DNA from: Myxococcales bacterium
GTDB taxonomy: Bacteria; Myxococcota_A; Bradymonadia; REDH01
Assembly (NCBI GenBank): GCA_947496715.1
Contig: CANMDT010000017.1
Coordinates: forward strand, 1-39,864
Reading direction: 5' to 3'
DNA: 39,864 nucleotides
The notes under the pieces: generated by a model
The model's input: only the letters and a program-made list of their open reading frames with translations
Databases searched by the model: none
Told to the model about the DNA's origin: nothing
Program-made: the position numbers and the translations under genes
Shown here: positions 15,467 to 22,511 of the stretch, in pieces
Layout: each line of letters starts with the position of its first letter
How positions within the stretch are numbered: position 1 is the first letter of the stretch

Positions 15467-17403
15467 TTGCGCCCCTCTTCGCGCTGCTCGCGGCCTGTGC
15501 CATCGCGCCTGATGAGGCCGATGTCGCGCAGGCGGCCAATCCGCGGCTCGATGTCTACTTCAACAGCCCCGCCACCCGTACCGAGACGGGCTCCGACGCC
15601 AACACCGACGACGTGCTGGTGCAGACGCTCGACCGGGCCCGTGTCTCCATCGACATGGCCGTCTACGGCTTCAGCCGCCGACCCGTGATTGATGCCGCCA
15701 TCCGAGCCCACAACCGTGGCGTGCGCGTGCGCGTTGTAGGCGATGCCAAGAGCAACACCGGATACACCGGCGGCTACCTCGACATGGACCGGCTCAACAT
15801 CCCGATGCAGACCGGCAACCAGAACCACATCATGCACAACAAGTTCTTCATCATCGATGAACAGCGTGTGTTCGTGGGAACCGGCAACATCACCAGCAAC
15901 AGCTTCGACCGTGACAACAACGCATGGGTCATCATCGACTCCCCGGCCGTCGCGCGTGATTTCACCGCAGAGTTCGAGCAGATGTTCGCCGGCCGCTTCG
16001 GTGCCGCCAAGGAGCGGCTCGAGAATGGCGAGCGCTACCCCGTGGGTGACACCCAGGTGGTGGTCCGCTTCGCCCCACAGGAAGATGCGCTCGGTGGGCT
16101 GCTTCAGGCCATCAACGAGGCGCAGAGCTCGGTGAGGTTCTTCATCTTCGCCTTCACCAAGGACTCTGTCGGTTCCGCGCTCATCGCCAAGCACCGGGAG
16201 TTCACGGCCTACAACCAGTTCTGCGATCCCGCGCTCAACCCCGTGCTTGTCGACGCGGGAGGGCAGGGCGCCGCTGCCGACGCGCACCGTGCCCTTCACG
16301 CATGCGGAACGGCTCCCTTCGCGCGGAAGTTGGTGCAGGGTGTTGTGGACCGCTCGCAGCTGCATTCGAACGGCCCCTACCACGAGTTCTATCGGCTGCT
16401 GACAGCGGGTGTCGACGTGGTCCTCGACGGCAACGAAAACGCCGGACAGCCCGGCGACTACCAGGCCGGAGGCGCGCGTCAGCACGACAAGACCATCGTC
16501 GTCGACGGCGGACTGCCCACCGCCAAGGTCTGCACCGGATCATTCAACTGGTCGTCGAGCGCCACTGGCTCGAACGATGAGACGCTGCTCGTACTCGAGG
16601 GCGAGCGCCTCACCGCGCTCTATGTGGAACAGTTCGAGCGGCTCTATGCGGAGGGTGACCTCGCCGGCAACCGGTATGTCGGCGACGGCACCTCGCTTGC
16701 GGCTGGCGACATCGTCTTCAACGAGATCCAGTGGGATGGCTACAACGGCACCATCGACCCCACCGATGCCGGCGGCGACGATGTCTACAACGACGAGTTC
16801 ATCGAACTGCTCAACACGACCGATGAGGCGATCGACCTCTCTCTCTGGACCATCGCCACGGATGAAGACTTTGTGCTCGGCTTCTACCCCGGCACCATCA
16901 TTGGCCCGCGCGAGCGCTTCCTGGTCGTCGACCACAACGTGGCGCCCTTCCAGGACGGCGTCCCCCAGACAGCGGTCTCGGCCTACCGCAACGCCGACTT
17001 CATCATGAACGTGGCCAACGACCCGCGCTTTCTGCGCCTCTCGCTCCACAACCTCGACTTCAGGCTACGGCTGCTCGACCCTCGCGGCACCGAGTTTGAC
17101 CGCGCCGGCGACGGTGGCCCCGCCTTCTTCGGCGGTCGCGAAGCCTCGGGCACCCCCGCGCGCAACCTCTCGATGGAGCGAATCCACAACGACTGCTCCA
17201 CCGCAACAGGACCCTGCGCCCGCTTCACCCGCGGCGATTCGCCCGCAGCCTGGCGTGCCTGCGGCGCCGCGACCGGCGGTGCCAACGTCAACGATGCCTT
17301 CCAGTCCTACATCATCGCAACACCCGGCGAGCCGAACAGCGGTGGCGAGTTCATCGCGCCCGAACCGGCCGACTTTCGCTCCTCCGTCAGCGGAACCCCC
17401 TAG
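15439..17403 (+). CDS. PLD-family nuclease/phosphodiesterase lipoprotein with C-terminal lamin-tail domain
   Basis: The 654-residue product is a lipoprotein (LLAAC, Cys20). Its PLD half carries two complete HxKxxxxD motifs: His133-Lys135-Asp140 in HNKFFIIDEQRVFVGTGNIT, and His349-Lys351-Asp356 in HDKTIVVDGG followed by TGSFNWSSSATGSNDE. Phospholipase-D-type nucleases such as Nuc use these residues to form a phosphohistidine intermediate and need no metal. Residues ~430-640 form a lamin-tail domain: DIVFNEIQWDGYNG, NDEFIELLNTTDEAIDLSLW, IGPRERFLVVDHN, ending TPGEPNSG. Fused PLD and lamin-tail domains point to a secreted nuclease, though a phospholipase cannot be excluded. It is the likely main catalytic subunit of the run and follows its inactive paralogue with a 28-bp overlap. 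Confidence 0.85.
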   Translation: MDHRRILALIAPLFALLAACAIAPDEADVAQAANPRLDVYFNSPATRTETGSDANTDDVLVQTLDRARVSIDMAVYGFSRRPVIDAAIRAHNRGVRVRVVGDAKSNTGYTGGYLDMDRLNIPMQTGNQNHIMHNKFFIIDEQRVFVGTGNITSNSFDRDNNAWVIIDSPAVARDFTAEFEQMFAGRFGAAKERLENGERYPVGDTQVVVRFAPQEDALGGLLQAINEAQSSVRFFIFAFTKDSVGSALIAKHREFTAYNQFCDPALNPVLVDAGGQGAAADAHRALHACGTAPFARKLVQGVVDRSQLHSNGPYHEFYRLLTAGVDVVLDGNENAGQPGDYQAGGARQHDKTIVVDGGLPTAKVCTGSFNWSSSATGSNDETLLVLEGERLTALYVEQFERLYAEGDLAGNRYVGDGTSLAAGDIVFNEIQWDGYNGTIDPTDAGGDDVYNDEFIELLNTTDEAIDLSLWTIATDEDFVLGFYPGTIIGPRERFLVVDHNVAPFQDGVPQTAVSAYRNADFIMNVANDPRFLRLSLHNLDFRLRLLDPRGTEFDRAGDGGPAFFGGREASGTPARNLSMERIHNDCSTATGPCARFTRGDSPAAWRACGAATGGANVNDAFQSYIIATPGEPNSGGEFIAPEPADFRSSVSGTP

Positions 17404-17405
17404 CC

Positions 17406-18275
17406 ATGCGCAACCTGCTCGCTCTGCTGCTCGCGACCGCTTCGCTCTCGGCCTGTGCCGCGCCGCAGAAGGCGAGCCCGCCCCCCGCATCGGCTCCGGC
17501 GCAGGTAGAGGGCACGCTTTCGCTGCTCTGGACCCAGACTTCCGTAGAGTTCGCTGCCGTGACGCGCGCTGCATTCGGTCAGGCTGCGGCTGCGCTCCCT
17601 TGCCTTGTAGCAGACCCCGCCGCCTTCGCAGCGGTGGAGCAGACGGCCGCTGCGGAGCTGCCACCTGCCGTGGTGCTCGACCTCGACGAGACCGTCCTCG
17701 ACAACAGCGCCTACCAGGTCTGGCTCGTGAAGACGGGGCAAAGCTACACCTCCGACACCTGGGCAGCCTGGTGCGACGCGGGCGAGGCTACGCTGATTCC
17801 CGGCGCGCTTGAGTTCCTGCTCGGTGCAGTCGCTCAAGGTGTGACGCCGCTCTACATCTCGAACCGCGACGCCTCCTGCGAGGCTGCAACACGGCGCAAC
17901 CTGGAGGCGCTGGGCGTGCCGATTGTGGAGGCCGACGGCGTCGACGCAGTGCTGCTCAAGAAGGAGCAGCCCACCTGGGGCTCCGACAAGGGGACGCGCC
18001 GTATCGAGGTCGCCAAGCGATTCCGAATTGTGATGCTTGTGGGCGACAACTTCGGGGACTTCCTCGACGGTATCGCTCTCTCCATCGCCGATCGCGCCGC
18101 GCTCGCACAGCCATACATCGGTTGGTGGGGGAGCCGTTGGATTCCGCTCCCCAACCCGCAGTATGGCTCATGGGATGGGGCCGCCTTCGGACACAAGTCC
18201 TCCACGCCTCCGTCGGAGCAGACCTCCGCGCGCGTGGCTGCGCTTCGCGGCTGGTCTGGTCCCTCGCCGAAGTAG
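17406..18275 (+). CDS. HAD-family acid phosphatase / 5'-nucleotidase lipoprotein, e(P4)-like
   Basis: This 289-residue lipoprotein (LSAC, Cys17) starts three bases after the previous stop and ends the run. It has the HAD acid phosphatase motifs: DLDETVLDNSAYQ (Asp92 nucleophile, Asp94 acid/base), YISNRDASCE (motif II), KKEQPTWGSDKGTRR (Lys motif) and VGDNFGDF (metal-binding aspartates). These fit the e(P4) lipoprotein acid phosphatases, typified by Haemophilus influenzae, which dephosphorylate 5'-nucleotides and NMN outside the cytoplasm. Placed after nuclease-type genes, it would convert released nucleotides to nucleosides plus phosphate. The gene converges on the TPR gene with a 23-bp gap. 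Confidence 0.87.
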   Translation: MRNLLALLLATASLSACAAPQKASPPPASAPAQVEGTLSLLWTQTSVEFAAVTRAAFGQAAAALPCLVADPAAFAAVEQTAAAELPPAVVLDLDETVLDNSAYQVWLVKTGQSYTSDTWAAWCDAGEATLIPGALEFLLGAVAQGVTPLYISNRDASCEAATRRNLEALGVPIVEADGVDAVLLKKEQPTWGSDKGTRRIEVAKRFRIVMLVGDNFGDFLDGIALSIADRAALAQPYIGWWGSRWIPLPNPQYGSWDGAAFGHKSSTPPSEQTSARVAALRGWSGPSPK

Positions 18276-18298
18276 TCTGCGGGCCTTCCGCGGCGCCG

Positions 18299-19810
18299 TC
18301 AGCGCTTCTGCAGCGCCTGCTTGCGGGCGAGCAGGTCGCGGTTGCCAGGCAGGGCCTTGAGGCCGGCGTCGACGATGGCGAGCGCCTCACGAACCCGGTC
18401 TGCGGCAGCCAACGCATCGACGAGCGCCAGACGGTATCGGGGCAGACTGCCCCCGCTCTTGTCAAAGGCCGCCTGCGCGTGCGCCACGACCAAGGCGGGT
18501 GCAAGGATGCCTTCACGCGCCAACGCAAGCTCCACCACCTCGGCGTGCGCATCGGGGTCGCTCCCTCTCTCGTTTGCACGGCGCGAGAGGATGGGCAGCG
18601 CCAGATCGAAGCGACCACCCTCCTTGTAGGCCTGCAACAGCAGTTCGGTCCAAGCGCTGGGCGCCCAGGCCCGCTCGGCGTCGGCCTCGAGGAGCTCTGC
18701 AACATCGCCCCAAGCCGACCGTGCCGCACAGAGCTCGGCCAATTTGGTCCGTGCGTCCACCGTTTGGGGGGCGGCAGCGAGGGCCTTCCGAAGGGTTCTC
18801 TCCGCAGAGACCTTGTCGTCATGCCCGAGCTGCAACAGCGCCAAGAGGTAGAGGGCATCGGGCTGCGCGGGGTCCGTAGCCAAGGTTGCGTCGGCAAGCC
18901 GCTGCGCGGCCTCCACGCGCCCTGCAAGGAGTTCTGCGCGTCCCATCAGTACCTGTGCTGGCAGGAGCTCTCCGGAGCGCGCCGATATGTCAGAGAGCGT
19001 CTGCAGTGCGAGGTTGGCGTCGCCGACATCGAGCTGCGCATGCGCCAGCGCCACAGCGACCTCCGCGTCGCCCGGCGCATACTGTTGGGCGCGGGTGAGG
19101 ACCGTCACGGCTCGCCGCGCCTGATGCACCGCTGTCATCATCCGTCCAATGCGTAGGAGGTAGAGCGGCTTGCGCTCGTACTCCGCCGCCCGCGCCAGCG
19201 CGTTGACGACATCGGTCGAGGTACCGGTGGCCATGAGCAGTTCGGCCAGCGCAAGACGGGCCTCGGTGTTCGAGCCGTTGGCCAGAATTGCCTCTTGAAA
19301 ACTCGAGGCAGCATCGCCTTGCCCCTGTGTCACCATGCAGCGGCCGATGAAGGTCAGCGCCGCGGAAAGCTGGGAGGGCGTTGCCCCGCGCGGTCCCTGC
19401 GCAACGACCCTCTTGCTCAGGGCGGTCGCCTCGTCGCAATGGTTCAAGTGTAGCCGCGCCTCGGATGCACCCAGCAGGGCATCTACGGAGCTGGCCCGCG
19501 CGGCGAGCGCGATGTCGAAGGTGGCGGAAGCCTCCTCGTTGCGCCCCTGTGCGAGTTGCAGGTTGCCGAGTGAGATCCGCGCCGAGAGGTAGTTGGGGTT
19601 GGCCGCGAGGGCCCGCTTGAAGCGACGCTCCGCCTCGGCCTGGTTACCGGCCTGCTGCGCCGTCAGCCCCTCCTTGAATTCGGCCTCGTCGGCCCCGTTC
19701 ATGAAAGCGGCGCCCGCACTCGCCTCGGCAGCGGGACCAGCGCACCCCATGGTGGTGGAGGTCAAGGAGGCAGCGAGAAGGGCACCGAGGGTGCTGTTGC
19801 GCAGACGCAT
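18299..19810 (-). CDS. TPR-repeat lipoprotein
   Basis: This 503-residue protein has an N-terminal signal with a lipobox-like MGC (Cys23, not an ideal consensus) and then tetratricopeptide-type helical repeats along nearly the whole length, for example AGNQAEAERRFKRALAANPN, GRNEEASATFDIALAARASS, GDAASSFQEAILANGSN and RVREALAIVDAGLKALPGN. Such proteins are scaffolds for outer-membrane or secretion complexes. GAGG lies eight bases before ATG 19810. The gene is 33 bp downstream of the outer-membrane protein gene and probably co-transcribed with it, so the two products may interact. No enzyme motif is present. Confidence 0.8.
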   Translation of the reverse strand: MRLRNSTLGALLAASLTSTTMGCAGPAAEASAGAAFMNGADEAEFKEGLTAQQAGNQAEAERRFKRALAANPNYLSARISLGNLQLAQGRNEEASATFDIALAARASSVDALLGASEARLHLNHCDEATALSKRVVAQGPRGATPSQLSAALTFIGRCMVTQGQGDAASSFQEAILANGSNTEARLALAELLMATGTSTDVVNALARAAEYERKPLYLLRIGRMMTAVHQARRAVTVLTRAQQYAPGDAEVAVALAHAQLDVGDANLALQTLSDISARSGELLPAQVLMGRAELLAGRVEAAQRLADATLATDPAQPDALYLLALLQLGHDDKVSAERTLRKALAAAPQTVDARTKLAELCAARSAWGDVAELLEADAERAWAPSAWTELLLQAYKEGGRFDLALPILSRRANERGSDPDAHAEVVELALAREGILAPALVVAHAQAAFDKSGGSLPRYRLALVDALAAADRVREALAIVDAGLKALPGNRDLLARKQALQKR

Positions 19811-19843
19811 GGAGGGAACCTCGAAGGAGCGGTTGCTCTTGTC

Positions 19844-21877
19844 TTAGAAGGCCCAGTTGAACTTGGACTGGACGGTCCAAGCGTTGCCGGCGGTCACGTC
19901 GGAGCCGTAGGTCGAGGCGAAGCCGTCGCGACCCTCGTAGATTGCCACAACGGAGTCCAGCCGCTCACGACCCGTCTTGCCGTTGAAGGCTGCGCCGGGC
20001 ACATAGTAGCCGAAGGAGAGGTCGGCGCTGTAGCGGGGCTCGCGGTAGTAGAGTGCGGCATCGGCCTCGACGCCGTAGAAGCCCTCGCCAGACGGCGTGA
20101 GCTCCGAGTCGACAGCGGTGGCGGTGATCAGGTCGAAGCGGGCGCCCAGGATGTCGTTCTGCTTCGCGAGGAAGTCGAAGGAGAAGTAGGGGTTGATGTA
20201 GTAGGCGTTGGTGATCGCGCCGATGACTTCACGGAACATGATCATGTCGATGAAGTAGTTCCGGTCGAAGCGGAAGTTGGTCAGGTTGGGCTCGCGATCG
20301 CTGATCTGCCACTCGTCTTTGACTGCGAAGGCCGAGATCTGGCTGCAACCGGCGGGGTTCGCGGGGTCGCACTTCTCGATGGTCCGCGGTGAGGCGTAAC
20401 CGGCATTGAAACCAGTCGCCATCGCACCCTTGCTGTAGTCGAGCTCCATGGCGACGCCGAGCTGGTCGATGTCGCGGGGCTTGGCTGGCGTGCTGCTCTC
20501 CGGACCGGCATTCTCGATGCTGCCCTTGATGGCCGCCGCCTCGAGTTCGAAGCGGATGCGCTCCATGGCGCGGGGCTCCGAGGTGTAGCGGAACCAGAAG
20601 TCCATGATGTTGGCCTGCGCACCGCGGGCGATCCAGGTGTCGTCGAGCAGGGCGTTGTCGACGCCGCTGGTGCCTTCGATGGCACCCGCTTCGGAGCTCA
20701 GCCCCTGCTCGCGGTAGACGTAGTAGAGGCCGTAGTCGAAGGCCGGGGCCCGGAGCTCCTTGAGGAGCCGGTTGCGCTCGGCGACGTCGGCAGGCTGCAG
20801 CGGGCGGCTGAAGAGCGAGACCACATAGCTGCTCACATCGTCATCCTGCGACAGGTCGGAGGCCTGTCCGAAGTAGTCGATCGACTTCTGCGTCGTGGCG
20901 CCCGAGGAGTTGTAGTCCCAGCCGAGCGCGAGGTAGAAGCCAGGCACGCGGGTCACGAACATGGCACGGTCAACATAGTCGCCGGAGTCGCAGTCGAGGC
21001 AGGAGTGGCCCGCGAGCGCGCCGCCCCGGTAGGAGAGCCGCTGCTCGGTGACGGAAGAGTAATTGCCGCCGCCGTTGGCCAGGATGCCCAAGCCCCACTG
21101 GGAGGCCATGCGGCCCAGACGGAGCGAGCCGATGAAGGTCTTGACCTCGCCATAGGCCTGCGTCACCGCGATGGAGGTCTTGCCCGAGTTCGACTCGTTC
21201 GGCGGCTCCTGCGTACCGGAGAAGCCGACGAGCGGCAGGTCGGTGCGCACCAGATCGAGGTTGTTGGAGTCGTAGCCGTCGGGGGTCGAGCCCATCACGA
21301 CATTGTCGAGGATGTTCATCTCCAGGTGAATCCGGACATCCTCGGTGAGGTGGAAGATGGGACGGAGCCGGAGGCGAACATTGGCGCCGCCGAGCAGCTC
21401 GGCATCCTTGTCGGCATACTTGGTGAGGTCCACCTTGTTGCCGTTCTCGTCGTTCACCTCGACGGGGTCGTTCTGCACATTCGAGTTGCCAAGCAGCGCC
21501 TCGACGGGCGGCAGGATAGGGCTGGTCCCTTCCGTGTTGAGGTCGAGGTTCGAGAAGGCATCTGCGCGGAAGCGGAAGTAGCCGTGCCAATCCACATAGG
21601 GGAAGCTGGTGGAGGGTGCAGCAAGCTGGTCCTCGGTGATGAGATTGAAGGCCGGCGCAGGCGCGCCGGTGCCCGCACCTGCAGGGTTCTGGGCGGCATA
21701 GCTCTCGAAGGCCTTGGTCCGCATCACCGGCTTGAGCGTCTCGATCGACGGCGTTGTCGGCGGAGCCGTCGGAATCTCGGGCGTGACCAATTCTTCGGCT
21801 ACGGCGCCCTCGTCGGCATGGGCGACGCTGGCGGTGGGGAGGATGGCGAGAAGGGAGAGCCAGGCAACGCTACGCAT
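19844..21877 (-). CDS. Large outer-membrane beta-barrel protein (TIGR04551-like)
   Basis: The 677-residue protein has a signal peptide cleaved near SVAHA, a Pro/Thr-rich leader, then beta-barrel sequence from ~90: FPYVDWHGYFRFRADAFSNL, NVRLRLRPIFHLTEDVRIHL, VTQAYGEVKTFIGSLRLGRM, GFYLALGWDYNSSG, and a C-terminal VQSKFNWAF with terminal Phe. The layout recalls a family of myxobacterial outer-membrane proteins, TIGR04551; this is from memory and needs a profile search. The phrase AYGEVKTFIGSLRLGRMASQWGLG is typical of porin-type barrels. GGAG lies nine bases before the start. It lies 100 bp downstream of the epimerase gene and upstream of the TPR lipoprotein gene. Its transported substrate is unknown. 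Confidence 0.75.
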   Translation of the reverse strand: MRSVAWLSLLAILPTASVAHADEGAVAEELVTPEIPTAPPTTPSIETLKPVMRTKAFESYAAQNPAGAGTGAPAPAFNLITEDQLAAPSTSFPYVDWHGYFRFRADAFSNLDLNTEGTSPILPPVEALLGNSNVQNDPVEVNDENGNKVDLTKYADKDAELLGGANVRLRLRPIFHLTEDVRIHLEMNILDNVVMGSTPDGYDSNNLDLVRTDLPLVGFSGTQEPPNESNSGKTSIAVTQAYGEVKTFIGSLRLGRMASQWGLGILANGGGNYSSVTEQRLSYRGGALAGHSCLDCDSGDYVDRAMFVTRVPGFYLALGWDYNSSGATTQKSIDYFGQASDLSQDDDVSSYVVSLFSRPLQPADVAERNRLLKELRAPAFDYGLYYVYREQGLSSEAGAIEGTSGVDNALLDDTWIARGAQANIMDFWFRYTSEPRAMERIRFELEAAAIKGSIENAGPESSTPAKPRDIDQLGVAMELDYSKGAMATGFNAGYASPRTIEKCDPANPAGCSQISAFAVKDEWQISDREPNLTNFRFDRNYFIDMIMFREVIGAITNAYYINPYFSFDFLAKQNDILGARFDLITATAVDSELTPSGEGFYGVEADAALYYREPRYSADLSFGYYVPGAAFNGKTGRERLDSVVAIYEGRDGFASTYGSDVTAGNAWTVQSKFNWAF

Positions 21878-21977
21878 GATTCTTTGCTCCAGATTGGCAG
21901 TCGCCGGTCAGGGCGGCACAAGCAGTGGACCGCAGGTAACACTTCAAAAAGAGGGATGTCAACGCGGGCGCACCTGC

Positions 21978-22391
21978 TCAGTGATGGTCAGCCTTTCGCT
22001 GGCACATCTCGAGCAGCACGCCCATGGTGTCTTTGGGGTGCATGAAGGTGATCAGCTTGCCGTGGGCTCCATCCAGCGGCGCCTCGCTGAGGAGCCGAAT
22101 CCGGTTCTCGATGGCCTTGCTCCGCTCCTGCAGGATTTCGTCGGTCGCCAGCGCCATGTGGTGAAGCCCTTCTCCCCGCTTCTCAATAAAGATGGCAATC
22201 GGCGAGTCGGGGCGGGTTGGTTCGAGCAGCTCGAGCAGCGTCTCGCCACAGACGAAGAAGGCCACGCGGACGCCTTGGCTCGCGACCTCGTCAATCGCCT
22301 CGAGGTGCAGGCCGAGCTGGTCGCGGTAGAAGGGGATGGCCGCCTCCAGCGACCGGACCGCAATGCCGATGTGGTCCACCTTGGTATACAT
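21978..22391 (-). CDS. mce: Methylmalonyl-CoA epimerase
   Basis: The enzyme interconverts (S)- and (R)-methylmalonyl-CoA, linking propionyl-CoA carboxylase to methylmalonyl-CoA mutase. The 137-residue length is normal for this vicinal-oxygen-chelate family. It has the family's landmarks: KVDHIGIAVRSLEAAIPFYR, VASQGVRVAFFVCGETLLEL, LEPTRPDSPIAIFIEKRGEG, LHHMALATDEI, GAHGKLITFMHPKDTMGVLL and a final EMC. His7, His77/78 and Glu128 are the expected metal and catalytic positions. AGGTG lies five bases before ATG 22391. No mutase or carboxylase gene is in the window. It is divergent from the PEGA protein gene, with 120 bp between. Confidence 0.92.
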   Translation of the reverse strand: MYTKVDHIGIAVRSLEAAIPFYRDQLGLHLEAIDEVASQGVRVAFFVCGETLLELLEPTRPDSPIAIFIEKRGEGLHHMALATDEILQERSKAIENRIRLLSEAPLDGAHGKLITFMHPKDTMGVLLEMCQRKADHH

Positions 22392-22511
22392 GTTTCACCT
22401 GTGGCGTCTGCCCGAAGAACCCCGTCAGCGCGGGTCATCTTCCTGCTACACCACCGGCCTACAAGGTGCTAGGAATCGCCCTTTGCACCTACTCGGAGGC
22501 TTTGAACCTAC

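Noticed and set aside
15412-16485. 357-codon minus-strand frame opposite the PLD gene
   Set aside because: Shadow of the PLD frame, whose HKD motifs are intact.
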